Source: Mucilaginibacter sp. Bleaf8
Lineage (GTDB): Bacteria > Bacteroidota > Bacteroidia > Sphingobacteriales > Sphingobacteriaceae
Direction of reading: 5' to 3'
DNA length: 64,000 nt
NCBI RefSeq assembly: GCF_018390515.1
Contig: NZ_JAHBBK010000001.1
Span: 682,001-746,000 of the forward strand
Shown: positions 25,393 through 34,389 of the stretch, one piece after another
Numbering within the stretch: position 1 is the first letter of the stretch
Layout of the letters: each line of letters begins with the position of its first letter
Made by a program: the position numbers and the translations under genes
Notes under the pieces: model-generated
Told to the model about the DNA's origin: nothing
Databases searched by the model: none
What the model saw: only the letters and a program-made list of their open reading frames with translations

Positions 25393-26748
25393 ATGATACT
25401 TAAAAAAGCAACTGTACTGGTTGTTGACGACGATACGGACGTATTAACGGCGGTGAAACTGCTGCTTAAAACAGAAGTTCGTGAAATAATTACCGAAAAA
25501 AATCCCGAGAACATCAACTCGTTGCTTACCCGCAATGCAGTTGATTTGGTATTGCTGGATATGAACTTTAACAGCGCTATCAATACAGGTAACGAAGGCA
25601 TATACTGGCTTCGCAAAATTAAAGAGTGGAAACCTAATATTTGCGTAATTATGATTACTGCTTACGGCGATATTGACCTAGCCGTACGCTCGCTGAAAGA
25701 AGGTGCTAACGACTTTGTGGTGAAACCCTGGCATAACGAAAAGCTGATTGAAACCATCACCGATTTACTGGATAAAAAGGAAGCCCCTAAGCAAGCAAAA
25801 GTTAGCGTAAAAAGCACGGCCGGCACTACGGCCATTTTGGGCGACGATGAGGTAATGCAGGATATCTTTTATAAGGTAAATAAAATTGCACCTACCGATG
25901 CGAACATACTCATACTGGGCGAAAACGGCACAGGGAAAGATTTGATGGCCAAGGCTATTCATGAACGGTCACTGCGCGCAAACAAGCCGTTTGTGAAGGT
26001 TGATGTAGGAGCACTAACCGATACATTATTTGAGAGCGAGTTGTTTGGTCACAAAAAAGGTGCCTTTACCGATGCACGCGAAGACCGCATGGGTCGTTTT
26101 GAGGAAGCACACGGCGGTACCTTGTTTTTAGATGAGATTGGCAATATCAGTCTGCAGCAACAGGCTAAGCTGCTAACTGTATTACAAAACCGGCAGGTAA
26201 CCCGTTTGGGCACCAATAAACCGGTTGATATTGACATACGGTTAATTTGCGCCACCAACGTACCGCTAATGGAACTGGCAAACGAAAATCGTTTTCGCAA
26301 GGATTTGATATACCGTATAAATACGGTGGAGATTACCATGCCCCCATTACGCAAGCGTAATAACGACATCATATTGCTGGCCCGCCATTTTGCGCAGCTA
26401 TATGCAACCAAGTACACAAAATCAGCCATTGATTTTGATCATACCGCTGTACAAAAGCTAAAGCAATACAACTTTCCGGGCAACGTGCGCGAGCTACAAT
26501 ATACCATTGAACGAGCCGTAATTATGGCTGATGCACCTGTGCTGGGCGCAGATGATCTGCTGTTTTCATCATTGGAAAAATCAGTTACGGAAACGCCTGA
26601 TATGGATAACGTGCCTTTAAGCACAATGGAAAAGAACGCCATTTTGAAGGTGATTGATAAGCATAACGGCAACATAACCCGCGCCGCCAAAGAACTGGGC
26701 CTCACCCGAACTGCTTTATACCGCCGATTGAACAAGTATGAGATTTAA
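25393..26748 (+). CDS. Sigma-54-dependent response regulator (NtrC family)
   Basis: 451 residues. A receiver domain (about 5-125, VLVVDDDTDV and phospho-acceptor Asp56 in LLDMNF) is followed by an AAA+ central domain with Walker A GENGTGKD, the sigma-54-contacting GAFTDA loop, Walker B GGTLFLDEIGN and the second-region SRH-like FRKDLIYRIN. A Fis-type helix-turn-helix (ITRAAKELGLTRTALYRRL) closes it. It activates RpoN-dependent promoters after phosphorylation. It is divergent from the exporter operon and overlaps the kinase gene by 11 bp, so it probably controls the exporter. Confidence 0.94.
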   Translation: MILKKATVLVVDDDTDVLTAVKLLLKTEVREIITEKNPENINSLLTRNAVDLVLLDMNFNSAINTGNEGIYWLRKIKEWKPNICVIMITAYGDIDLAVRSLKEGANDFVVKPWHNEKLIETITDLLDKKEAPKQAKVSVKSTAGTTAILGDDEVMQDIFYKVNKIAPTDANILILGENGTGKDLMAKAIHERSLRANKPFVKVDVGALTDTLFESELFGHKKGAFTDAREDRMGRFEEAHGGTLFLDEIGNISLQQQAKLLTVLQNRQVTRLGTNKPVDIDIRLICATNVPLMELANENRFRKDLIYRINTVEITMPPLRKRNNDIILLARHFAQLYATKYTKSAIDFDHTAVQKLKQYNFPGNVRELQYTIERAVIMADAPVLGADDLLFSSLEKSVTETPDMDNVPLSTMEKNAILKVIDKHNGNITRAAKELGLTRTALYRRLNKYEI

Positions 26749-28084
26749 ACAATATGAGTGGTGGCTAACTATAAAAGTATTGCTGCTATCAGCATTATTA
26801 GCGGCTGCTGCTTATTTTTTTATTAAAGCACAATATGCATTTGATATAGCGCTTTTACCTTTCATTATTTACCTGATTGCAAACCTGATACAATATTTAA
26901 AGAAAATACAAAAAGAGGTTGCCGAGTTTGCTGAGGCGGTTAAGTACCGCGATTTTTCCAGGCATTATGCTATCAAAACTGCTCCGGCAAGCGTGCAACA
27001 GTTAAGAGCAGGCTTTAATGAAATTAACGAAACCTACCAAACCATACGCCGCGAGCGCGAAACGCAGTATCACTACCTGCAAAATATTTTGGAACTGGTG
27101 GGTACAGGCATCCTTTCTTACGAGCAAAACGGTGGCGACACCGGCTGGATCAACGATGCTTGTAAACAATTGCTGGGCATTCCTTACCTGCGCAGCATTC
27201 ATGCATTGGAGCTGCGCGATGCGGCACTGTATCACGAGATCATCAATCTTAAAGTGGGCGATAGTAAGGTGGTTTCTATTAACAGAGATCAACAGGTTAT
27301 TAAAGTGCTCCTGACGGCAAGCATCATCCGCAATGAAGGCAAAATATACAAGCTGGTGGCTTTTCAGAACGTCAGCAATGCCATGGACGAGTCGGAATCA
27401 AACGCATGGCAAAAACTGCTGAACGTAATGACGCATGAGATCATGAACTCCGTTGCCCCTATCTCTTCCCTGGCAGATACTCTGAAAAACCGGCTGCAAC
27501 AACCACAGATTGCCAACAGTGCCGTGAGTGCGGAGCTGGAAGACCTGGAACTGGGCATTGATACCATTAAGCGCCGCAGCGACGGCTTGCTGAAGTTTAC
27601 CCAAAGCTACCGCAGCCTCAATAAAATCACTAAGCTGGAGCTTGAGAAAATCCTGGTTTATGATCTGTTCGAAAACCTGAACACGTTGATGCTGCCCACC
27701 CTCGAAAAGAAAAATATCGAGTTGGATATTGTGCTAAAAGATTTCAATCTTGCTATTGAGGCTGACATTAATTTGCTGGAGCAAGTAATGATTAACCTGT
27801 TGGTTAATGCAATTGAAGCGGTTAAAGACCAGGATGAGCCGCAAATAACCCTATCGGCCGAAGTGTTGCCCAGCCATAAAGCTGTACTAAAAATAGCAGA
27901 CAACGGGATAGGCATGCCGCCCGAACTGCTCGACAAAATTTTCATCCCCTTTTTTAGTACCCGTAAAACAGGCAGTGGTATTGGCCTAAGCCTATGTAAA
28001 CAAATTATGCTGATGCACAAGGGCAATATACAGGTACACTCAGTTGAAGGTAAAGGAACCGTGTTTACTTTGCAATTTAATTAG
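26738..28084 (+). CDS. Membrane sensor histidine kinase, partner of the NtrC-type regulator
   Basis: 448 residues. Two membrane helices (about 12-32 and 36-52) with almost no periplasmic loop suggest it senses within the membrane or cytoplasm. A PAS-like region at about 100-215 leads to the phospho-acceptor region LLNVMTHEIMNSVAPISS. The ATPase boxes are N (VMINLLVNAIEAV), G1 (IADNGIGMPPELLDKIF) and G2 (GSGIGLSLCKQI). The start overlaps the regulator stop by 11 bp, which indicates translational coupling. The pair with a divergent MacAB-TolC locus is a recurrent Bacteroidota arrangement (from general knowledge). Confidence 0.92.
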   Translation: MRFKQYEWWLTIKVLLLSALLAAAAYFFIKAQYAFDIALLPFIIYLIANLIQYLKKIQKEVAEFAEAVKYRDFSRHYAIKTAPASVQQLRAGFNEINETYQTIRRERETQYHYLQNILELVGTGILSYEQNGGDTGWINDACKQLLGIPYLRSIHALELRDAALYHEIINLKVGDSKVVSINRDQQVIKVLLTASIIRNEGKIYKLVAFQNVSNAMDESESNAWQKLLNVMTHEIMNSVAPISSLADTLKNRLQQPQIANSAVSAELEDLELGIDTIKRRSDGLLKFTQSYRSLNKITKLELEKILVYDLFENLNTLMLPTLEKKNIELDIVLKDFNLAIEADINLLEQVMINLLVNAIEAVKDQDEPQITLSAEVLPSHKAVLKIADNGIGMPPELLDKIFIPFFSTRKTGSGIGLSLCKQIMLMHKGNIQVHSVEGKGTVFTLQFN

Positions 28085-28230
28085 TTTTATGCGCTAAATG
28101 ACAGGCCAGGCAGTTTTCTTACTACAAGCAAACATGCTTTCGCTGACAATTTGACAAGGTTTTTGCCTTTGGAACATGGCTTGATAAACAAGGTTCAGCA
28201 ACTAAACACTAAATCCAAAAAACTACGCAT

Positions 28231-30117
28231 ATGCAAGAAAAAGGAACTATTTCGATCCACACCGAAAACATATTCCCTATCATCAAAAAATTCCTGTATT
28301 CTGATAATGAAATATTTCTGCGCGAGCTGGTATCCAACGCGGTTGATGCTACGCAAAAAATCAAACGCCTAGCATCACTCGGCCAGTATAATGGCGAATT
28401 GGGCAAGTTACAGGTAGAGGTAGCTTTTGATGAAACTGCCAAAACCATCACCATATCAGACAATGGTATCGGTATGACGGCTGATGAGATTAAGAAATAC
28501 ATCAACCAGATTGCTTTCTCGGGCGCTACCGAGTTCATGGAAAAATTCAAAGAAGCTAAAGACGCTAACGAGATCATTGGTCGCTTTGGTTTGGGCTTCT
28601 ACTCTGCCTTTATGGTGGCCGATAAGGTAGAAATTCAGACGCTGTCTTACCAGGAAGGTTCTGAGCCGGCACGTTGGATTTGTGACGGCAGCACCGAATT
28701 TGAAATTAGTGAAGGCACCCGCACCACCCGCGGTACCGACATTGTTTTATACGTAAACAGCGAATCGGAAGAATTTGTGAGCCAGTATAAGCTGCAGGAA
28801 ATTCTGGACAAATACGCTAAGTTTTTACCGGTCCCTATCAAGTTTGGTACTAAAACCGAGCAGGAGCCCGATGGCGAAGATGAAGAAGGTAAACCGAAAT
28901 ACTTATCAGTTGAGGTTGATAATATCATTAATGATACCAACCCGATCTGGACAAAATCACCTTCTGAACTGAAAGACGAAGATTATTTAAACTTCTACAA
29001 AGAGTTATATCCATTCTCGGAAGACCCACTGTTCTGGATTCATTTGAATGTGGATTATCCCTTCAACCTGACCGGCGTGCTGTACTTCCCGAAAGTGAAG
29101 AACGATTTCGAATTTCAGCGCAACAAAATTAAATTATTCTCCCGCCAGGTATTTATTACCGACGAAGTAAAAGATATAGTTCCTGAGTTTTTAATGCTGC
29201 TGCATGGTGTAATCGATTCGCCGGACATTCCGCTGAACGTATCGCGTAGCTTCTTGCAGGCCGATAGCAACGTAAAAAAGATCAACACTTATATTACTAA
29301 GAAAGTAGCTGATAAATTAAGTGAGTTGTTTAAAGCCGACCGCAAGGCTTATGAAGAAAAATGGTCGGACATTGGCTTGTTCGTAAAATACGGTTTCTTG
29401 AGCGATGATAAATTCTACGAAAAGGCTAAAGACTTTACTTTGTTAACCAACACCGCTAAAGAAAACTTTACGCTAACGGAATACAAAGAAAAGGTTGAGC
29501 CTGTACAAACAGATAAAGACGGCCAGCTGGTATACCTTTATACCAACGATCCGGCTAAGCAAGATGCGTTCATCCAATCGGCCACAAAAAAAGGTTACGA
29601 TGTATTGCTGATGAATTCGCCTATTGACAACCACTTTGTTGGCCACCTGGAGCAAAAGCTGGAAAAGACCTCATTGAAACGTGTGGATGCCGATGTGGCA
29701 GACAAGCTGATTAAAAAAGATGATGCACCTGAAACTGTTTTAACGGAAGAACAACGCAACCAGGTAAAAGCAGTTTTCGAGAAAGCGATTACTAAACCAG
29801 GCTTTAAAGTAGAGCTGGAAAGCTTAAATCCGGAGGAATTGCCGGTAACCGTGACCATGGACGAGTTTATGCGCCGGATGAAAGATATGGCGGCTATGGG
29901 CGGCGGCGGTATGGGCTTTTACGGTAACCTGCCCGATAACTATAAAGTGGTAGTAAACGGCAACCATAAACTAATTAGCCGCATTATTGAAACAACCGAC
30001 GAAAGCGCGCAGGCACAATTAGCCAAACAAGCGTTTGACTTGGCCCTGCTTTCACAAGGTTTATTAACCGGTGCAGAGCTGACCGAGTTTGTTAACCGCA
30101 GCGTTAGCCTGATTTAA
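28231..30117 (+). CDS. htpG: Molecular chaperone HtpG (Hsp90)
   Basis: 628 residues, the usual length. Hsp90 is an ATP-driven dimeric chaperone in the cytoplasm. The GHKL ATPase motifs are ELVSNAVDAT (N-box), ISDNGIGMTADEI, and GRFGLGFYSAFMVAD. The middle domain carries the catalytic arginine region PLNVSRSFLQ (arginine in NVSR). The C-terminal dimerisation domain ends near the stop, without the eukaryotic MEEVD. It is monocistronic, with a terminator 15 bp downstream. The 146-bp upstream gap includes TTGCCTTTG, a weak -7 candidate. Confidence 0.97.
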   Translation: MQEKGTISIHTENIFPIIKKFLYSDNEIFLRELVSNAVDATQKIKRLASLGQYNGELGKLQVEVAFDETAKTITISDNGIGMTADEIKKYINQIAFSGATEFMEKFKEAKDANEIIGRFGLGFYSAFMVADKVEIQTLSYQEGSEPARWICDGSTEFEISEGTRTTRGTDIVLYVNSESEEFVSQYKLQEILDKYAKFLPVPIKFGTKTEQEPDGEDEEGKPKYLSVEVDNIINDTNPIWTKSPSELKDEDYLNFYKELYPFSEDPLFWIHLNVDYPFNLTGVLYFPKVKNDFEFQRNKIKLFSRQVFITDEVKDIVPEFLMLLHGVIDSPDIPLNVSRSFLQADSNVKKINTYITKKVADKLSELFKADRKAYEEKWSDIGLFVKYGFLSDDKFYEKAKDFTLLTNTAKENFTLTEYKEKVEPVQTDKDGQLVYLYTNDPAKQDAFIQSATKKGYDVLLMNSPIDNHFVGHLEQKLEKTSLKRVDADVADKLIKKDDAPETVLTEEQRNQVKAVFEKAITKPGFKVELESLNPEELPVTVTMDEFMRRMKDMAAMGGGGMGFYGNLPDNYKVVVNGNHKLISRIIETTDESAQAQLAKQAFDLALLSQGLLTGAELTEFVNRSVSLI

Positions 30118-30130
30118 TTCATTTAAACAT

Positions 30131-30177
30131 ATAAAGCAAAAAAAAGCTACTCGAAAGGGCAGCTTTTTTTGCTTTAT
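30131..30177 (+). terminator. Terminator after htpG
   Basis: ATAAAGC plus an A-run and AGCT (30131-30148) pair with AGCT, T-run and GCTTTAT (30161-30177). Confidence 0.8.
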
Positions 30178-30268
30178 AACTATTTGAACGTTAAACAATT
30201 TGCCTTTTATTTAGTCTTATAATTCTATAACCAGTTATACGTTAGTTAAAACAGTAAAACACATTAGA

Positions 30269-30829
30269 ATGAAAACGTTTAAATATTTAATACTCTTCAT
30301 AGGCTTGTCTATTTTTACCAGTGCAGCCTGGGCGCAGGATAGTACAAAGACAGCGCGCAAAGCCGCCAAAGCAGCAGATATAAAAAAGCTATTGGAAGCT
30401 AAGCGTTTTGTATTCCAGGCGCAGTATGCAAACCCGCTTGGTGGTGGTGTAACCTCGCTTAATGGCAGGCTAATTAACATTACCCCTAATATTGGAGGCA
30501 GCAGCGGGCATGTGTATTTGAATTACAATTATGCCGTGAAGGTACGCCCCGATTCGGTGATTGCTTACCTGCCCTACTTTGGCCGTACCACATTCGATCC
30601 GCCAATTAACTCATCCGAAGGTGGCGTAAAATTCACTTCAACCAAATTTGGTTATGATGTTAAGCAGGGTAAAAAAGGAAACACCATCATCACTATCACC
30701 CCGCAGGATGCCGGATATTTCCGCAAAATGGTCTTTACTGTTTCATCCGAAGGCAGCACCTCGCTACAAATGACTATCACCAACCGTAATGCTATATCGT
30801 ACGATGGTTATATAGCCGAAAAAGATTGA
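30269..30829 (+). CDS. DUF4251 domain secreted protein
   Basis: 186 residues. A signal peptide (MKTFKYLILFIGLSIFTSAAWA) precedes a DUF4251 domain. Recognisable features are the lysine/alanine-rich helix KTARKAAKAADIKKLLEAKR, the conserved VRPDSVIAYLPYFGR, GGVKFTSTKF and the C-terminal ITNRNAISYDGYI. The family is restricted largely to Bacteroidota, periplasmic, of unknown function. The gene is monocistronic. A long hairpin between it and maf terminates both. Confidence 0.85.
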   Translation: MKTFKYLILFIGLSIFTSAAWAQDSTKTARKAAKAADIKKLLEAKRFVFQAQYANPLGGGVTSLNGRLINITPNIGGSSGHVYLNYNYAVKVRPDSVIAYLPYFGRTTFDPPINSSEGGVKFTSTKFGYDVKQGKKGNTIITITPQDAGYFRKMVFTVSSEGSTSLQMTITNRNAISYDGYIAEKD

Positions 30830-30864
30830 GGTAATCTGTACTTGTCTAAGAAATAGTAGCAAAT

Positions 30865-30930
30865 AATTAAAGCGTTTCTCCATGCAAGTAGGATACTAAA
30901 AATATCACTGCATAGAGAAACGCTTTAATT
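30865..30930. terminator. Bidirectional terminator between the DUF4251 gene and maf
   Basis: AATTAAAGCGTTTCTC (30865-30880) pairs perfectly with its complement at 30915-30930. Inner bases CATGCA/TGCAT extend the stem, around a 20-nt loop. Confidence 0.8.
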
Positions 30931-30931
30931 T

Positions 30932-31513
30932 TTATAAGTTTTTCAGTCTGATGAGTTGCTGATAAACTTTTTCGGTAGGAAGGCCAACGACGTTGGTGTA
31001 TGACCCATTAATGCGTTCGATGGCCGTAACGCCAACCCATTCCTGAATACCATAAGCGCCGGCTTTATCCATAGGCTTATATTTTTCTACATAGGTAGTA
31101 ATTTCTTCGTCGGTCAGCTTACGGAAAAACACCTCCGATACATCGAAGAACTTATTGTACTCGCCTTTATAAAAAATGCATACGCCGGTAACTACACGAT
31201 GCACCCGGCCCGACAACAGCTTCAACATTTCAACAGCATGTTCAGCCGACTCGGGCTTGCCCAATATCAGGTCATCAATACAAACAATCGTATCAGCTGT
31301 TAATACTGCCTCATCGGTGATGCTACCGTCATAAGCTTTTGCTTTCTTTTCGGCAATGTATACAGCTACTTCTTCCGGAGTTAAGCCTTCAGGATAAGAT
31401 TCATCAACCTCTTTAAGCACCAATTTGAAATCAATATCCATCTGCTGCAACAATTGCTGCCTGCGCGGTGATTTAGAAGCCAGGATAATCGGTGGAATGA
31501 TATTGGTTTTCAT
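30932..31513 (-). CDS. maf: Maf-like nucleoside triphosphate pyrophosphatase
   Basis: About 193 residues from the ATG at 31513, chosen because MKTNIIPPIILASKSPRR gives the family N-terminus. The frame extends another 25 codons upstream without family similarity. Maf proteins hydrolyse non-canonical or modified nucleotides (dTTP, UTP, m7GTP subtypes) and influence division. Motifs are LASKSPRRQQLL, VLTADTIVCID, and YKPMDKAGAYGIQEWV. It follows kdsC on the same strand, a pairing seen in other Bacteroidota. Subtype specificity is not assigned. Confidence 0.92.
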   Translation of the reverse strand: MKTNIIPPIILASKSPRRQQLLQQMDIDFKLVLKEVDESYPEGLTPEEVAVYIAEKKAKAYDGSITDEAVLTADTIVCIDDLILGKPESAEHAVEMLKLLSGRVHRVVTGVCIFYKGEYNKFFDVSEVFFRKLTDEEITTYVEKYKPMDKAGAYGIQEWVGVTAIERINGSYTNVVGLPTEKVYQQLIRLKNL

Positions 31514-31605
31514 AGAAAAGATATTGATTGCTTCATTCGTATGTTTGGTTTCGGTGATTGACCGTTCAGATAAATTAACGTATACCAAATCGATGGATTA
31601 AACGG

Positions 31606-32118
31606 CTACCAGCTATAAGCCTCGGCTCCCATCCATTTGCCCTGAATTTTGAGCGTCTTCTCAATAACGTCCCGGGCCGCGCCTTTGCCGCCACCCAAGT
31701 GCGAAATATACTCACTTACGGCTCGTATTTCTTCAGCAGCATCAGCGGGGCATACTGGTAAACCTACCAGTTTCATCACTTCCAAATCGGGTATGTCATC
31801 GCCCATGTACATTACGTTCATGGGGCTAATGCCACGCTCGTTGATATAAACTTTGAAGGTATCGGTTTTGACACTGCATCCAAGATAGATATCCTGTATA
31901 CCCAGGCTGTTCAGGCGGTGTATAGCAATTTTGGACCGGCTGCCCGATATGGCGCATACATTGTAACCCAGCTTTACGGCCAGTTGCAATGCATAACCGT
32001 CTTTAATGTTAAATGACCGGGTTTGCTCTCCCTGCTCATTTACATATACCGAACCATCGGTCAGTACCCCGTCCACATCAAATATGAACGTAGTGATATC
32101 TTTAAACTTATTAAACAA
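31606..32118 (-). CDS. kdsC: KdsC-like HAD phosphatase (KDO 8-phosphate phosphatase)
   Basis: 170 residues, class C0 HAD fold. The catalytic DxD motif is FIFDVDGVLTDG, followed by the KDGYALQLAVKLGYNVCAISGS segment with the motif II serine, and the acidic motif III YMGDDIPDLEVM. KdsC dephosphorylates 3-deoxy-D-manno-octulosonate 8-phosphate during lipopolysaccharide core synthesis. Length and lack of a cap domain fit. The start appears to be a TTG at 32118, since no ATG lies near and stops close the frame upstream. It precedes maf. Confidence 0.9.
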   Translation of the reverse strand: MFNKFKDITTFIFDVDGVLTDGSVYVNEQGEQTRSFNIKDGYALQLAVKLGYNVCAISGSRSKIAIHRLNSLGIQDIYLGCSVKTDTFKVYINERGISPMNVMYMGDDIPDLEVMKLVGLPVCPADAAEEIRAVSEYISHLGGGKGAARDVIEKTLKIQGKWMGAEAYSW

Positions 32119-32184
32119 GGCTTTGTAAATATTTTAACAAATTATACAATTTTAAGAAATTCACTTAACAAAACCTATGCTTCA

Positions 32185-32430
32185 CTATTGGTTGTCGCGC
32201 CACTCATATACCCATGCAGATTGGATTTGCTCCAAATGACCTTCATTGGCTTCTTCGCGCTTGCCGGCAAAATCGGGTAAACTCAATACCCACTCCAGCA
32301 AATCGGTAAAGCGAATGCGGTATATTTTTGATTCGTCAAAATCATCGCCAAACTTTTCATAAAGGCCCATGGCAATATCTTCGTAATCGTTCCAGTGAAT
32401 GGGTAACGCAAATTTGTTATCGTTGCTCAT
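32185..32430 (-). CDS. iscX: IscX-like Fe-S assembly protein
   Basis: 81 residues. The fold is a small acidic winged-helix like E. coli IscX: HWNDYEDIAMGLYEKFGDDF, the IRFTDLLEWVLSLPDF core, and NEGHLEQIQSAWVYEW. IscX binds IscS and iron and tunes cluster assembly. The gene follows the ISC-type ferredoxin gene by 94 bp on the same strand, reproducing the order fdx-iscX of the E. coli isc operon, although no other isc gene is adjacent. Confidence 0.85.
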   Translation of the reverse strand: MSNDNKFALPIHWNDYEDIAMGLYEKFGDDFDESKIYRIRFTDLLEWVLSLPDFAGKREEANEGHLEQIQSAWVYEWRDNQ

Positions 32431-32524
32431 AATTTTTGTTGTGAGTAATTGGTTGCATGTACTTACAAAGCGGCGTTTAATGATACTGCTTAAGTCTACT
32501 TCACAACCAACATATATCTTGCTA

Positions 32525-32857
32525 TTAGTGTCCTAAAAATTGAGATTGATCGGGCAAGGTTACTTCAATGTCGCCGTCAATAATTACGCACTGGCATCCC
32601 AGGCGAGAGTTAATGCGCGGGTTAACAGCACGATCAATAAAGTCTTCTTCTTTATCTGATATTTCCTGAATATGATCCATGCCTTTAGTAACATAGATAT
32701 GGCAGGTACTGCAACCGCATACGCCGCCACAGTTGTGTTGTAACTCGATACCGTTTTCCAGGCACACATCCAATACCGATTCGCCTTCGGCAATCGGTAA
32801 CTCTACCGGCTCATGGCCTGCCTCCTCAAAGCTTATTTTAACTTTAAAAATGTCCAT
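32525..32857 (-). CDS. fdx: ISC-type [2Fe-2S] ferredoxin
   Basis: About 110 residues from the ATG at 32857. A longer frame starting at 32884 would begin upstream of the promoter element and is not used. Cluster ligands appear in CGGVCGCSTC and the later cysteine of LGCQC, the adrenodoxin/Fdx pattern. This ferredoxin type supplies electrons for Fe-S cluster assembly or other oxidoreductases. The -7 element ends only 5 nt before the ATG, so the mRNA is probably leaderless. It may also be reached by read-through from the DUF2520 gene. Confidence 0.9.
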   Translation of the reverse strand: MDIFKVKISFEEAGHEPVELPIAEGESVLDVCLENGIELQHNCGGVCGCSTCHIYVTKGMDHIQEISDKEEDFIDRAVNPRINSRLGCQCVIIDGDIEVTLPDQSQFLGH

Positions 32858-32862
32858 TTTGG

Positions 32863-32870
32863 CAAAAGTA
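32863..32870 (-). promoter_or_regulatory. -7 promoter element for the ferredoxin gene
   Basis: Reverse strand TACTTTTG, an exact TAnnTTTG match, 5 nt before the ATG at 32857 and directly after the DUF2520 gene stop. Confidence 0.6.
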
Positions 32871-32876
32871 ACAAAA

Positions 32877-33659
32877 TTACTCAAAGCTATGTCCGTCTGC
32901 TCCCATTTTGATGATTGCCTGACTTAACATTTCATACAACTGCACTAACGCCGTGTTGTTACCTAATAACGCCAGGTGGGCGTCCATAGTTTTTACATCA
33001 TTGCGAATAGCCGGACCGGTTTGTACCGCTTGTGGTAATTGTTCTTGTACTTTCTCCGCGGTCTCCATTATCAACGGGCGCACCAAATCAAAATCTAAGT
33101 TATGTTGTGCCAGTAACTGTTGGGCTACATAGTACAAATAATTGGGGAAGTTGCAGGCAAAAACGGCCGACAGGTGTAATACCTTACGCTGATCGGAACT
33201 TACATGAAAAACCTTATCACTGATGCTTTGAGCCAACTCGATAAGTTGTTCGGTGATTTCAGCATTTGCACCCTCAATACATAAAGGCACATTTTTGAAA
33301 TCCACTTCCTTTGCTTTGCTGAATGTTTGAAGCGGGTAAAATACGCCGGCTTGCGCTGTATATTTTAAAATTGTTTGCAACGGTGTTGCACCAGAGGTAT
33401 GCACTATCAATTTTTTACGTATTGCTAACTCGGCTGCTACACTTTCAATCGCATCATCTTTTATGCTGATAATAAAAATGTCAGCATCATCAGTTATTTG
33501 CTGTAAATTATTAATTGCTTCGGCTTCAACTTGCTTAGCCAGCAGTTCTGCATTATGGTGATTCAGGCTATATACTTGCTTTATCTGATGACCTGCTTGT
33601 TTGAAAGCTGTAGCCAAATGCGTAGCTACATTGCCAGAGCCAATGAAGATGATTTTCAT
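32877..33659 (-). CDS. Rossmann-fold DUF2520 protein
   Basis: 260 residues. The N-terminus IIFIGSGNVATHLATAF is a GxGxxA dinucleotide-binding Rossmann motif, followed by IFIISIKDDAI and VHTSGATPL, as in NADP-dependent 6-phosphogluconate-dehydrogenase-like folds. The C-terminal half (from about residue 130, FACNFPNYLYYVAQQLL) is the all-helical DUF2520 domain. The substrate is unknown. It starts 2 bp after the phyH stop, so the two are tightly coupled. Confidence 0.88.
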   Translation of the reverse strand: MKIIFIGSGNVATHLATAFKQAGHQIKQVYSLNHHNAELLAKQVEAEAINNLQQITDDADIFIISIKDDAIESVAAELAIRKKLIVHTSGATPLQTILKYTAQAGVFYPLQTFSKAKEVDFKNVPLCIEGANAEITEQLIELAQSISDKVFHVSSDQRKVLHLSAVFACNFPNYLYYVAQQLLAQHNLDFDLVRPLIMETAEKVQEQLPQAVQTGPAIRNDVKTMDAHLALLGNNTALVQLYEMLSQAIIKMGADGHSFE

Positions 33660-33661
33660 AC

Positions 33662-34384
33662 TCAGTTCAATTGATTAAGTTCCGACCATTGTAACCCTTC
33701 AGGTAACTCTGCTTTGCTAAATTCAATATGTATTACTCGCCGGCGCTTATTGCCGGTGGTACGGTTTGAAGCATGTAAAAGCAATGGGCGCATAATCATA
33801 ATGCCGCCTTTCGGAACTGTACAAATATCTTCTGTCTCGTGGCTCCAGTCAATCGTCTCGGGGCGGTAAATACCTTTAGCATGCGAGCCGGGGATTACTT
33901 TCAGAGCACCATTCGTTTCGTCAGTATCATCTAAATGGATCCGGACTGTGAAGTTTTGCTGTAATATAGATAAGGGAGGTTGCACGGCAAACTGGTTTTG
34001 CTTCACAGTCCACGGACCAAAGCCAGGCTGCTCCACCCGCCTATCTACAGATATAGTCAAATCTTGATGGTAAGAGACAAACCAATTCGATTTTTCGGGC
34101 TTATCGAAGTAGATTGATTTGACTAAAAAATAGCCATTACCAAAAAGCTGGTTGATAATATTTTGCAGCTTTTTAGTTAATGCCATCGCTTTTGCATCCG
34201 GTACTTCTTTTAAAAACTGGCGAATGGCAAATAAGTCGTCCGTTTTGCGGAACGTTGCTTTCGAAGTATCAACAGCTTCAATAGTACTTATGATTGCATC
34301 AACCTCTGCAAACGAAAAAACGTCATGAATAACGGTGTATCCGTTATTCATGACGTTTTGTTTATGCGAAACTAAATCGGTCAT
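33662..34384 (-). CDS. PhyH-family 2-oxoglutarate/Fe(II) dioxygenase
   Basis: 240 residues. Iron ligands fit the His-x-Asp...His pattern: SYHQDLTI (H, D) and LLLHASNRTTGNKRRRVIHIEF (distal H and the 2-oxoglutarate-binding arginine). The family hydroxylates small molecules such as phytanoyl-CoA, antibiotics or ectoine; this substrate is unknown. The start at 34384 is 5 bp after the ccmF stop. A perfect 19-bp inverted repeat, followed by a T run, spans codons 9-23 (34317-34359) and looks like an intrinsic terminator inside the gene. The DUF2520 gene follows immediately. Confidence 0.86.
   Translation of the reverse strand: MTDLVSHKQNVMNNGYTVIHDVFSFAEVDAIISTIEAVDTSKATFRKTDDLFAIRQFLKEVPDAKAMALTKKLQNIINQLFGNGYFLVKSIYFDKPEKSNWFVSYHQDLTISVDRRVEQPGFGPWTVKQNQFAVQPPLSILQQNFTVRIHLDDTDETNGALKVIPGSHAKGIYRPETIDWSHETEDICTVPKGGIMIMRPLLLHASNRTTGNKRRRVIHIEFSKAELPEGLQWSELNQLN
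34315..34359 (-). repeat. Perfect 19-bp inverted repeat with T-tract inside phyH
   Basis: Arms 34317-34335 and 34341-34359 are exact reverse complements around a 5-nt loop. In the mRNA direction the 3' arm ends in a run of six T (34320-34315), the form of a rho-independent terminator. It encodes conserved family residues, so it is in real coding sequence. Confidence 0.85.
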
Positions 34385-34389
34385 TGTTC

